Assembly (NCBI GenBank): GCA_001730015.1
Contig: MDLA01000133.1
Location: forward strand, 1-64,000
Direction: 5' to 3'
Length of the DNA stretch: 64,000 nt
Origin: Chromatiales bacterium (ex Bugula neritina AB1)
GTDB taxonomy: Bacteria; Pseudomonadota; Gammaproteobacteria; Granulosicoccales; Granulosicoccaceae
Both the position numbers and the translations under genes were made by a program. The notes beneath the pieces were generated by a model that was not told the origin of the DNA, did not search any database, and worked only from the letters and a program-made list of their open reading frames with translations. Below, in pieces: positions 19,857 through 29,448 of this stretch (position 1 is its first letter; each line of letters opens with the position of its first letter).

Positions 19857-20936
19857 ATGATTCATCTCTATTTCGCCATCCGCCGTTGGTCAATTCTGTT
19901 GCTGCCGCTAATGTTGCTGGCAGCCTGTGGCGGCGGTTCGACTATTAGCCAGAGTATCAGTACGGCTGATGCTAATCCGCCGATTCCGCAACTGGATGCC
20001 AGTACTACTACAGCAGCCTCTGCACCGGCGCAGCAAGCGCAGGCTCCAGCTGATGTTATGCCTCAACCAGCGCCGGTCCCGGAACCACCACCGAAACCTG
20101 AATCACCACCGACACCGGAACCAACGCCGGCGCCGGAACCAACTCCGGTAAGTGCCCCGGAGCCGGCAGTGGAAGCTGAGCCGACCCCTGAGCCAGCTCC
20201 GGTTGTAACACTAGCCATTAACCGGAACTATACCGTTGCTGATATCACTGATCTGATACTTGTCACTGGCCAATCTAATGCGCTTGGAGCCAATACCGAT
20301 TACGACGCAACGCTGGATAGTCCCGACAATCAGGTATTCGCCTTCACCGATGGCGGATGGCGTGTGGCTGATCTGCATCAGGTGTGGGATTTAAACTGGT
20401 TTCCGCGAGGTCATCCCACAGAAGAGCCGAGCAATAATTTTGCACTTCACTTCGGCAAACAGCTGGTCCGACAGGCACCGGATCGGGTGGTGGGTTTTAT
20501 CCTGGTTACGGCGCCGGGTACCGGGATCGAACATTGGGATCAGGGTGGAGAATTCTATACTGATCTGCAAAATAAGGTGGTTTCGGCGATAAACCAAACA
20601 CCCCATAAAAGTGGCGTTGACGGTATTCTCTGGCACCAGGGTGAAAACAATGCCGGAGACACCGCTTACTCTGGAAAGCTCGATGCATTGATTGCAAATT
20701 TCAGAAGTGAAAACTGGTTCGCTTCAAACCGGCCGTTTATCTGTGGTGAGACTGCCGTTTTCGAGGTCGTTAACCGGCAGTTGCTTGCGTTAAATTCAAA
20801 TGGCGACCAATGGAGCGGATGCGTGCGCTCGAACAGTCTGCTGGCTCAGTCTGACGGGTTTCATTTCAGTGCTGCCGGTCTTCGGGAGCTGGGTCGCCGC
20901 TATGCGGAAAAATACAGCGAAATGCTCGGGCTCTAG
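19857..20936 (+). CDS. lipoprotein with Pro/Glu-rich linker and sialate O-acetylesterase (SASA)-like domain
   Basis: Lipobox LLAACGGG, repetitive PEPTPAPEPTP linker, DLILVTGQSNALGAN...GVDGILWHQGENNAGD...SDGFHFSAAGLRELGRRYAEKY. Confidence 0.75.
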   Translation: MIHLYFAIRRWSILLLPLMLLAACGGGSTISQSISTADANPPIPQLDASTTTAASAPAQQAQAPADVMPQPAPVPEPPPKPESPPTPEPTPAPEPTPVSAPEPAVEAEPTPEPAPVVTLAINRNYTVADITDLILVTGQSNALGANTDYDATLDSPDNQVFAFTDGGWRVADLHQVWDLNWFPRGHPTEEPSNNFALHFGKQLVRQAPDRVVGFILVTAPGTGIEHWDQGGEFYTDLQNKVVSAINQTPHKSGVDGILWHQGENNAGDTAYSGKLDALIANFRSENWFASNRPFICGETAVFEVVNRQLLALNSNGDQWSGCVRSNSLLAQSDGFHFSAAGLRELGRRYAEKYSEMLGL

Positions 20937-20949
20937 ATGTTATTTACAG

Positions 20950-20993
20950 GCCCGTTATTAGCACAACGGGCCGGGCGGCAGGGTAGGCCGCCT
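20950..20993. terminator. two tandem stem-loops between convergent genes
   Basis: GGCCCGTT/AACGGGCC (20950-20973) and GGCGGC/GCCGCC (20975-20993); no clear T-run. Confidence 0.4.
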
Positions 20994-21011
20994 AAGCAGT
21001 ACGCTAATTCT

Positions 21012-21608
21012 CTAACGTAGAGCAACTTTCACCGCCATGCTGAGGAGGTCGTCTATAACAGAGCCGTCTTTATCAGCATCGAGGAAGGTTGCCAGTAGTC
21101 CGCGGTTTTTGTTTGCTGAAACGCCGGAACTGAATATATCGTTATTCCGGTTACCTTCGAAAATACCACCACCAGACGATTTATTACCACCGCCCAGAAA
21201 TTTTTTACTCAGAGAGCTCATCACCAGGGTTGCCAGAATTGGCAGCGCTTTTTTTAGCAGCATGGAGGAAAGTCCGGATTTTTGAGCTCCGTGATTGGCA
21301 ATATTACGGCTGACATCTTTATTGCCGAAAATATGTCCTAGAATCGCGTTGCCTTCCTGAGTAGTAGCGCTTTGGCCTAAAGACGACGGGCTATCGAGAT
21401 ACTTTGAGTGATTGCCTTTGCTCAGTGCCCCGATGAGGTTGTCGAGTCCGTTGTCTGATTTCGCATTATTCTGCAGGCCGCGAGCCAGCGAAGGGATTAA
21501 TTGTCTGGCAGCAGTACGGGCATCGTTCTCGCCAACTCCAAGTTGCTTAGCCAGTTCTGCTACAACTTGATTGCTGTCGTTGCCGAGTATTGAATCCAGT
21601 AAGTTCAT
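21012..21608 (-). CDS. DUF937-like protein
   Basis: MNLLDSILGNDSNQVVAELAKQLGVGENDARTAARQLIPSLARGLQNN...; internal Met at 21608 is the likely start of ORF 21012..21677. Confidence 0.65.
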   Translation of the reverse strand: MNLLDSILGNDSNQVVAELAKQLGVGENDARTAARQLIPSLARGLQNNAKSDNGLDNLIGALSKGNHSKYLDSPSSLGQSATTQEGNAILGHIFGNKDVSRNIANHGAQKSGLSSMLLKKALPILATLVMSSLSKKFLGGGNKSSGGGIFEGNRNNDIFSSGVSANKNRGLLATFLDADKDGSVIDDLLSMAVKVALR

Positions 21609-21762
21609 GAGCGGTTTCCAATTAGTGTGAAGGCCGGGTGGGGTTCCAGGTGGCGGGATCTGACAGCCAGGTGGCAAGTAGGATGATTTGAATATGAGTG
21701 CAGGGTGAAAAATCAGCTTGCGGCAGCGGCGGCGGTAAATGCCACCGTTGCGCTTTGTTGAA

Positions 21763-22245
21763 TCAGCCTAGCTGTTCGAGAATCTTTTCTGCGGAGCTTA
21801 CGTCGTACGCCGGACCGTCTTCAACATTCAGGTGGGTGATTTTGCCATTGTCGACAATCATAGAAAACCGTTGCGATCGTACCCCGAGACCTCGCTCGAT
21901 CAGGTCCAGCTCAAGGCCCAATGCCTTGATCCAGGTGCCGCTGCCGTCAGCGGCCATCAGCAGATGCTCGGCATTCTGGGTTTTACTCCAGGCTCCCATT
22001 ACGAAGGGGTCATTGACCGAAACACAAACAACGCGATCGACTCCCTTCGCTTCAATTTTGTCGCAATTGGCGATAAAGCTCGGTAGATGTGATTCGGAGC
22101 AGGTTGGGGTGAATGCGCCTGGCACACCGAAAACTACTACTTTTTTTCCATTGAACAGATCATCTGTACTGATGCCTTCCGGGCCTTTTTCGCCCATAAA
22201 ACCAAGGTTGCCTGATGGGATGGTGTCGCCGACTTTAACGGTCAT
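21763..22245 (-). CDS. peroxiredoxin (Prx5/AhpC-TSA type)
   Basis: VKVGDTIPSG...KVVVFGVPGAFTPTCSESHLPSFI. Confidence 0.92.
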   Translation of the reverse strand: MTVKVGDTIPSGNLGFMGEKGPEGISTDDLFNGKKVVVFGVPGAFTPTCSESHLPSFIANCDKIEAKGVDRVVCVSVNDPFVMGAWSKTQNAEHLLMAADGSGTWIKALGLELDLIERGLGVRSQRFSMIVDNGKITHLNVEDGPAYDVSSAEKILEQLG

Positions 22246-22349
22246 TGTATTCTCGCTAGTGGGTTATGATGCGAAATGGAAACATAACGTGGCGAGTCCG
22301 TAAAGAGGTTTATCCGGGTTTTGGTTGACTGCGCAATTATAGATTGCGG

Positions 22350-23519
22350 TCAGAGTTCCAGTAGCTCCTGCAATTTCGAGCGCTGTGCGTAGCCATCATT
22401 GTAGCCAAGTTCGATCAGATCCCGGGCGAATGCTGAGTCAAACAGTAAGTAGCTGGTCAGTGGTCTGCCTTCTTTAGTCATGGCACCGAGCCCGCTCAGA
22501 AGAATTTTCATGGAGCGTGGAAACGATTTAATGTGCCTGGCAACAATTTGCCGGATATCGACACTCGGGGAGATCACCAGAAATTCAATCGGGCGAAGCA
22601 GTGCGTCGTCGTGCTGAAAGCTCTGACGCTTCGATTCGGCCAACGCAAAATTTATTCGGTTGAGGCGTTCGATATCTGAATCAAGGCGATCGATAAATAG
22701 TGTGTCAAACATGTAGCCCGCGATCTGGCCGAGATTCGGATACACAGGGGTGCTGTCGGGGATATCGTCAAGATACGGATTGCGCACACTGATGATCAGC
22801 AGTTTATTCGCACCGAGGTGTAGCGCCGGGCTCAAAGGTGCTGCCTCGCGCATGGAGCCATCACCGTAGTATTCATTAGAGAGTTTTATTGCCGGGAAAA
22901 CCACCGGTATGGCAATGGAAGCCATAAAATGATCAAGACGCAGGCGTTGTTCTGTGCCCATTCGCCGGGTCCGTTGCCACGGGGCGAGGTCGTCACATCC
23001 TTCGAAAAAGGTAACCGATGAACCTCGTCCATAGGAGGATGCGGTGATACCCAGTGCCCGCAATTGACCGCTTTGTATGCATTGGCGCATACGCGCAAGA
23101 TTGACATGGTGCTCGATCAGTGAGCGAAGCGGGGTGTTGTCGAGCAGAGACTCCGGCTGTGATTCTGATTTACCGCCGCTGGCAAATGACCAGATCCAGC
23201 GCGCTCCGGTTTTGGTGGTGGTTTTTGCATCGGTGCGAACGACCATGTCCATATGGAGGTTTTCCCACATGCCGAGCAGCCGGCGCATGGCGTCGCTGAA
23301 ATCGCCTGAGCGGCTGGCGATCATGCCGGCGTTTAATGCACCGGCAGAGGTACCGGTAACCACCGGAAAAGGTGATTGTGCACCGTTTGGGATCAGTTCT
23401 TCAACTGCTTTGAGCACCCCGACCTGATAGGCGTTACGCGCCCCGCCCCCGGGTAAAATCAGCCCTTTGGTTTGCTCTTCGGTGGAGGCTCGGTTTGCGA
23501 ACCAGTGTTGGATGCCCAT
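22350..23519 (-). CDS. patatin-like phospholipase family protein
   Basis: GLILPGGGARNAYQVGVLKA, VVTGTSAGALNAGMIA (GxSxG), YGDGSMREAAPLSPALHLGA (DG motif). Confidence 0.9.
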   Translation of the reverse strand: MGIQHWFANRASTEEQTKGLILPGGGARNAYQVGVLKAVEELIPNGAQSPFPVVTGTSAGALNAGMIASRSGDFSDAMRRLLGMWENLHMDMVVRTDAKTTTKTGARWIWSFASGGKSESQPESLLDNTPLRSLIEHHVNLARMRQCIQSGQLRALGITASSYGRGSSVTFFEGCDDLAPWQRTRRMGTEQRLRLDHFMASIAIPVVFPAIKLSNEYYGDGSMREAAPLSPALHLGANKLLIISVRNPYLDDIPDSTPVYPNLGQIAGYMFDTLFIDRLDSDIERLNRINFALAESKRQSFQHDDALLRPIEFLVISPSVDIRQIVARHIKSFPRSMKILLSGLGAMTKEGRPLTSYLLFDSAFARDLIELGYNDGYAQRSKLQELLEL

Positions 23520-23658
23520 AGAGAATAATTCGGCGGTCTGTGGCGTTTCTATAGCGCATCGGGTCGCACTATCGCGGGTGAATCAGCCGCGAAGAATACC
23601 AAGGGAATTGATCGATGGACAGACAATCCAATGCACCGTGTGTGCTTGTAATTTTTAA

Positions 23659-23868
23659 CTACGGTTTTGCGGATTTAACCTGCATCGAGTGGAACAAATC
23701 GCGTTTGGCAACTTCCACACTTTGCAGAGTTTTGCTGACATCCTGCCAGGTGACCTGGGAGGCGATACGGGCATTGCGATGATGCGCGCCAGCCATAGCG
23801 ATAATAACCCCTGCGGCAAACAGGATCAGTACCGCTTTACGAACTCCCGGATAACTAGCTTCTTGCAT
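23659..23868 (-). CDS. small single-TM hypothetical protein
   Basis: MQEASYPGVRKAVLILFAAGVIIAMAGAHHRNARIASQVTWQDVSKTLQ...; overlaps the upstream gene's stop region, suggesting coupling. Confidence 0.45.
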   Translation of the reverse strand: MQEASYPGVRKAVLILFAAGVIIAMAGAHHRNARIASQVTWQDVSKTLQSVEVAKRDLFHSMQVKSAKP

Positions 23869-24694
23869 TGCTGAAGAACTCCTGGCGTCCGATTTCCTTG
23901 ACAATCTGATCCACTTCGCGCCAGCTGGCAGCAAGATCGATCAGCGAACTTTCAATTCCGCCAAGTGCCTGCAGGTCTGTGAGAGCAAGGCGTACGTTGT
24001 TTCTAAGCTTTGCGGTGTTTGCCGCCTCCCGATACACTTGGGCGTTTTTTTCCAGCACGAACAGCACGTAGTCAACGCGTTCAGTACTGATTTTAAGTGT
24101 GGATAGCAAACGTGCCTGTGCACTGTCAAATCGCTGCCAGATATCAATCTGTGTCTGCAATGAATGCAGCACACTCTGGTTAGCGTTGATTGTCATCTGG
24201 TATCGATCCCGCTCTATGTCACTTTTCGCATTGGGTAGCGCCAGCCGGGCCTGTTCCATCTCGCGGGTTTTCTCGGCTATATGCTGATCGATTTCAGAAA
24301 TTGCGTCTCGGGTCTCGTGGCGTTTTTCATTGAGCTGCCGGTTACTTTTACGCGTGTACTTATGGTAGTCGCGGCGCATCGAGGCTGCTTCTTCAAAGTT
24401 GGCGGCAATCCGGTCAAGCTCGATGGACAATTCTTCGATGATATCGTCCATGCGGGACGCTTCGTCCACGCGCAGTTTCAGCTGCTGAAAAGCAATCAGG
24501 TTGCTCTGCAGCAGCGCTTGAGTGGTAGCTGCGCCAATGCGCTGTGACTCTGAAACCGTGTCGAGCAGGAATTGCTTGATTGATACGAATTGCTCGGGCA
24601 GATCGGACGTTGCAGCTGCCTGTGGTGAATTCCACAAACACAGTGCTAGCACCAGGCTTTGCAGGCATCCGGTATGGGATGGTCTGGCCCTCAT
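23855..24694 (-). CDS. secreted coiled-coil hypothetical protein
   Basis: Likely start MRARPSHTGCLQSLVLALCLWNSPQAAAT (signal peptide) followed by helical, charged sequence. Confidence 0.5.
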   Translation of the reverse strand: MRARPSHTGCLQSLVLALCLWNSPQAAATSDLPEQFVSIKQFLLDTVSESQRIGAATTQALLQSNLIAFQQLKLRVDEASRMDDIIEELSIELDRIAANFEEAASMRRDYHKYTRKSNRQLNEKRHETRDAISEIDQHIAEKTREMEQARLALPNAKSDIERDRYQMTINANQSVLHSLQTQIDIWQRFDSAQARLLSTLKISTERVDYVLFVLEKNAQVYREAANTAKLRNNVRLALTDLQALGGIESSLIDLAASWREVDQIVKEIGRQEFFSNARS

Positions 24695-24880
24695 AATTCT
24701 CCTCGACCCGTTTCTTATTATTATTGTTTCGCTACCGGTTCTCTGCCGGCAGCCGTCGCGGTTAACGGCCTTGCGTGCAGATTCTTTAATTGTGTGCCCG
24801 CTGCAGATGATCTTACAAAGCAACACAAACCGACGATGTGAATTACAATAGAGGGAGACTGATAAGAGCAATCCTCACGT

Positions 24881-26833
24881 ATGAACGCCCTGCAAGAAAT
24901 AAAAGGCCACTTTGCTACTGCGCTGGCTCAGCTTACCGGCGACCCTGGTCCGCTGCTGGCAATGATCCGCCCGACGCAGGACGGAAAGTTTGGTGACTAT
25001 CAGGCCAATTGCGCAATGCCTCTGGCAAAGCAGCTGGGCAAAGCGCCGCGCGAGATCGCAGCGGATCTGGTCGCCTCGGTAGAGCTGTCTGACTTATGCG
25101 AAACCATTGAGGTGGCTGGCCCGGGTTTTATTAACCTTACCCTCAAGGACAGCTGGCTGACACGGCAACTTGCAGCGGCTCAGCAGGATGAGCGGCTCGG
25201 TATTGAGAACGCGCAGACGCCGCGCACGGTAGTAGTTGATTATTCGTCGCCGAATGTGGCCAAACCCATGCATGTCGGCCATATCCGCTCAACGGTCATT
25301 GGTGCAGCGCTGGCAAATATCCACCGCTTTCTTGGCCACCGGGTAATTACCGATAACCATCTCGGTGACTGGGGCACTCAGTTCGGCATGATCATTTATG
25401 GCTATAAGCATTTTGTTGATGCAGCGGCTTACCGGAAGGAGCCCGTATCTGAGTTAAGCCGGTTGTATAAATACGTGCGTGTACTGATGGACTATCACTC
25501 TGCAGTGCGCAAACTGCCGGAAGCCCGTGAAGCACTTGAAAAAATGCAGCTGGCGCAAGAACGGGTAAGTGCTACTGAAGCTTCCGGAAAATCTGAGATT
25601 AAGCAAAAGAAAAAAGATATATCCCGCCTCAACGAAAAAATAGCAGCGCAAACTGAAGTTATAGAGGGGCTGGCCGGCACCATTGAAAAAGTCAAAGCGG
25701 ATGCGGCTTTGCTTAGCGTAGCAAACGAGCATGCTGCTGTAGGGCAGGCAGTGCTCGATGAAACGGTTAGACTCCATTCGGGAAATCCGCAGAACCGTGA
25801 GTATTGGGACGAGTTTCTACCTTACTGCCTTGAAGATATTAATCGATTATATGATCGTCTGGGTGTCCGCTTTGACTATATTCTAGGGGAGAGCTTCTAC
25901 CATGATCAGCTTGGTCCGGTAGTTGAAGATTTCATCGAGCGGGATCTGGCCAGGGAAAGTGATGGTGCTATCTGTGTTTTCCTCGACGGCTATGAAGCGC
26001 CGATGATTATTCGTAAAAAAGATGGCGCGTATTTGTACCCCACCACAGATCTTGCCACCATTCAGCACCGGGTCAGTGAGTGGCAGGCCGACACTATGCT
26101 GTATGTTGTAGATCATCGACAGGGGGATCACTTCGATAAACTGTTTGATGCAGCAAGGCTATGGGGCTACACCGATGTTGAAATGACGCACGTCAGTTTC
26201 GGCACAGTACTGGGTGATGATGGTACGCCGTTTAAGACCCGTGCTGGTGATACGGTCGGGCTTGAAGGGCTGCTTGATGAAGCCGAGTCAAGAGCACTTG
26301 CGGTTGCCAAAGCGCAAAACCCTGATCTGGAAGAAGGCCGGCAGGCAGAAATCGGGCGGGTGGTCGGGATTGGCGCGCTAAAGTATGCCGATCTATCACA
26401 GAACCGTTCGTCTGACTATAAGTTCAGCTACGATAAAATGCTGGCGCTAAGAGGCAACACTGCCACGTATTTGCAGTATGCCAATGCCCGTGTGCACGGC
26501 ATTTTGCGCAATATGAATGTAAGCGTTGAGTCACTGCGAGGTGCCGATGGTGAGTTAATTTTTGCTGAACCAGTTGAGCGGCAAATGGCCATTCAGCTAT
26601 TGCGCTTCAGTGAAGCGTTGGATGATGTTCTAGTCGACTACAAACCAAATCTGTTGTGCAATTACCTGTTTGATCTGGCCCAGTTGTTTGCCCGGTTTTT
26701 CGATCAGTGCCCGGTAAAGGATGCGGGTTCAGTTGAGTTGCAGCAAAGCCGCCTGAAGCTTTGTGATTTGACAGCGAGAACGCTGACTACCGGTCTGGAT
26801 TTATTAGGCATAGAGGCACTTGATAGAATCTAG
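24881..26833 (+). CDS. argS: arginyl-tRNA synthetase with coiled-coil insertion
   Basis: VVDYSSPNVAKPMHVGHIRSTVIG (HIGH-like), DNHLGDWGTQFGMIIYGYK, KYADLSQNRSSDYKFSYDKMLALRGNTATYLQYANARVH. Confidence 0.95.
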   Translation: MNALQEIKGHFATALAQLTGDPGPLLAMIRPTQDGKFGDYQANCAMPLAKQLGKAPREIAADLVASVELSDLCETIEVAGPGFINLTLKDSWLTRQLAAAQQDERLGIENAQTPRTVVVDYSSPNVAKPMHVGHIRSTVIGAALANIHRFLGHRVITDNHLGDWGTQFGMIIYGYKHFVDAAAYRKEPVSELSRLYKYVRVLMDYHSAVRKLPEAREALEKMQLAQERVSATEASGKSEIKQKKKDISRLNEKIAAQTEVIEGLAGTIEKVKADAALLSVANEHAAVGQAVLDETVRLHSGNPQNREYWDEFLPYCLEDINRLYDRLGVRFDYILGESFYHDQLGPVVEDFIERDLARESDGAICVFLDGYEAPMIIRKKDGAYLYPTTDLATIQHRVSEWQADTMLYVVDHRQGDHFDKLFDAARLWGYTDVEMTHVSFGTVLGDDGTPFKTRAGDTVGLEGLLDEAESRALAVAKAQNPDLEEGRQAEIGRVVGIGALKYADLSQNRSSDYKFSYDKMLALRGNTATYLQYANARVHGILRNMNVSVESLRGADGELIFAEPVERQMAIQLLRFSEALDDVLVDYKPNLLCNYLFDLAQLFARFFDQCPVKDAGSVELQQSRLKLCDLTARTLTTGLDLLGIEALDRI

Positions 26834-26885
26834 ATATATATACCATAGCGTTAATTTGTAAACGAATTCAGAGAGCGTCGGACAG

Positions 26886-28943
26886 TTGGATCCGCAATCG
26901 TATTTTAACCGGGAGTTGAGCTTTCTCGCGTTTAATCGCCGGGTATTGTTGCTGGCTTTTGATGATGAAATCCCGTTGCTTGAGCGCCTGCGTTATCTGT
27001 GTATTTGCAGCAGTAACCTCGATGAGTTTTTTGAAGTGCGAGTGGCCGGTCTGCAACAGCAATTGCAGGGTCGATTTGCAGGCACGGGGCCGGATAAATT
27101 AACACCGGAAGAGCAGCTAAGCCGGATTTCTAAAAGTGCACGGTTTCAGGTCAGGCACCAGTACCGTCTGTTGAATAGAAGACTGCTTCCAGCGCTGAAG
27201 AAAAACGGAATTGAATTTCTGGCGCCCGGAGCCGGCTGGACTCCAGGGGTAATTGAATGGGCTACGCATTATTTTATAACTGAGTTATTGCCGGTGCTTA
27301 GCCCGCTGGGGCTGGACCGTGCCCACCCGTTTCCGCTGTTGATGAACAAAAGTCTCAATTTTATTGTCAAGCTCAGCGGAAAAGATGCCTTCGGGCGTGA
27401 CACCAGCCTGGCCGTTGTGCGAGCGCCGCGATCACTGCCGCGGATAATTCGCGTACCGTCTGAATTCGGCAATGGCGATAAATTCGTTTTTCTTTCAACC
27501 ATGATTGAAGAGAATATTGAGCGGTTGTTCCCCGGTTTGAAGGTGGAGGGTACGTATCAGTTTCGTGTTACGCGAAATAGTGATTTGTACCTTGAAGATG
27601 AGGATGCCGCTGATCTGCGCCTGGCTTTGCAGGATGAATTAAGCACGCGAAATTTTGGCGAGGCGGTTCGACTGGAAGTTGACAGTGAATGCCCTGATTC
27701 TATAGTGCAGTTTTTATTGCGTGAATTCCGGTTGCAGCCGCGTGATCTGTTTTCGTGTGATGGGCCAGTCAATTTGAGTCGGCTGCAAAGTCTTCCGGAA
27801 CGGGTCGATCGACCTGATCTTGAATTTCTGACATTTGTTTCCCACACACCAAAGAGCCTGGGCGCTAATCGGGATCTGTTTTCCCGAATCAGGCGTGCAG
27901 ATGTCATGCTGCATTACCCCTATGAATCAAGTTCGCCGGTTGTCAATTTGTTACGTAAGGCCGCTAGAGACAAACAGGTTCTTGCGATTAAGCAGACACT
28001 ATACCGTACGGGAACAGAGTCGGTTTATGTCGATGCTTTACTGGAGGCCGCAGCAAACGGGAAGGATGTCACGGTTGTGATTGAACTCAGAGCACGGTTT
28101 GACGAAGAGGCGAATATAGAGCTCGCACGGCGTTTACAACGGGAGGGTGTGCAGGTTGTATATGGTGTAGTGGGTATAAAAGCGCACGCAAAAATGACAC
28201 TGATTGTGCGGCGAGAACAGGATCGCCTGATCCGGTATGCCAATGTGGCAACGGGCAATTATCATACTCGCACAGCAAGAGTCTATACCGACATCAGTCT
28301 GCTCACAGCAGATGAAAATATAACTGTTGACGTACAGAACGTGTTCAACCAATTGTCAGGTCTGGGGAAGGTACCGAAGATGCAGTCGTGCTTGCATTCA
28401 CCGTTTAATCTGCACAAAAAACTCATGCACATGATTGAAGAGCAGACAGCGCTTGCCGCAGCTGGTAAGCCCTGCGGTATTAAAGCCCGGATGAATTCTC
28501 TCAGTGAGGCAAAGCTCGTTCGGGCATTGTATAGAGCTTCACAGGCGGGTGTTCAGGTGCAACTGCTTGTCAGGGGTATCTGCATACTGAAGCCGGGTAT
28601 CGAAGGCTTGTCTGAGAATATCAGTGTCTGCTCCGTGGTCGGGCGTTTTCTGGAACATTCACGGGTATTTGCGTTTGGGCCGGAGGGAAAAGAAAAGGTA
28701 TATATTTCCAGTGCCGACTGGATGCCGCGAAATATGTTCAATCGGGTTGAACTGGCTGTACCGGTTGTTGAGCCGAAACTGCGCTCGCGCGTTATTAGCG
28801 AGACGCTTAATCAGCATCTTGCGGATAACCGTTTTAGCTGGGAGCTATTGCCTACCGGGAGGTATCGACGAAAAAGAGCACAGGAGGAGCGTTTTTCGGT
28901 GCAGGAAAATCTACTTCAGGTACTAAACCTCGATAAAAAGTAA
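26886..28943 (+). CDS. ppk1: polyphosphate kinase 1
   Basis: YFNRELSFLAFNRRVL, HPFPLLMNKSLN, AIKQTLYRTG, VTVVIELRARFDEEANIELARRLQREGVQVVYGV; TTG start. Confidence 0.96.
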   Translation: MDPQSYFNRELSFLAFNRRVLLLAFDDEIPLLERLRYLCICSSNLDEFFEVRVAGLQQQLQGRFAGTGPDKLTPEEQLSRISKSARFQVRHQYRLLNRRLLPALKKNGIEFLAPGAGWTPGVIEWATHYFITELLPVLSPLGLDRAHPFPLLMNKSLNFIVKLSGKDAFGRDTSLAVVRAPRSLPRIIRVPSEFGNGDKFVFLSTMIEENIERLFPGLKVEGTYQFRVTRNSDLYLEDEDAADLRLALQDELSTRNFGEAVRLEVDSECPDSIVQFLLREFRLQPRDLFSCDGPVNLSRLQSLPERVDRPDLEFLTFVSHTPKSLGANRDLFSRIRRADVMLHYPYESSSPVVNLLRKAARDKQVLAIKQTLYRTGTESVYVDALLEAAANGKDVTVVIELRARFDEEANIELARRLQREGVQVVYGVVGIKAHAKMTLIVRREQDRLIRYANVATGNYHTRTARVYTDISLLTADENITVDVQNVFNQLSGLGKVPKMQSCLHSPFNLHKKLMHMIEEQTALAAAGKPCGIKARMNSLSEAKLVRALYRASQAGVQVQLLVRGICILKPGIEGLSENISVCSVVGRFLEHSRVFAFGPEGKEKVYISSADWMPRNMFNRVELAVPVVEPKLRSRVISETLNQHLADNRFSWELLPTGRYRRKRAQEERFSVQENLLQVLNLDKK

Positions 28944-29013
28944 CTGTCGTTTATATATTTGGGGTTTAGTGACACTCGAAGGTTTGAGGCTATGGGCTAT
29001 GGCACCGTTGTGC

Positions 29014-29190
29014 TTACGCAGGTGGTATGTCCTGGTGGCTGCTTTAATTCACGGCAAGAGTTTTTACAGTGGAATTTCTTCTCGCGTCGAATACTTACTG
29101 ATATTTGCAAGAGAGAAAATTCTTTGTGGAATCAAAGATCAAGTGAGATTCCCAGGTGAGACTCTGTCAATCCCGTGAATAATGCGGGTT
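29014..29190 (-). repeat. RB dispersed repeat, copy A (MITE-like)
   Basis: Minus strand CCCGCATTATTCACGGGATTGACAGAGTCTCAC...ACTTGATCTTTGATTCCACAAAGAATTTTCTCTCTTGCAAATATCAGTAAGTATTCGACGCGAGAAGAAATTCCACTGT matches 53001-53170; far end diverged. Confidence 0.8.
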
Positions 29191-29448
29191 AACGGGTATA
29201 GGGTAACTGGGTCGTCGAGACACAAAAATAGCGGAAAACCCACGCTGGGCCGCTGTTTATAGAGACGCTTGAATCGCGCTTGCTGTTCTCCGTTGACATA
29301 ATTCCCGCACTGGAATCTGCGGAGCCCAAACATTTCGAACCTGCAAATGCAGATACAATCACCCAGGATGCCTGATGCGATTCACATTATCACTCTGGAT
29401 ACCGCGTCGGTTGTAGTGCGCTCGCGAGCGTTAGTTGTCTGGGGAGAA

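Noticed and set aside
19927-20151. Arg/Asn/His-rich 74-aa ORF
   Set aside because: Frame-shifted reading of the Pro/Glu-rich repeat linker of the lipoprotein gene; composition artefact.
20061-20210. CRISPR-like or tandem repeat signal (CCGGAACCAACGCCGGCG...)
   Set aside because: Codon-level Pro/Glu/Thr repeat within a coding linker; no regular spacers and no cas genes in the window.
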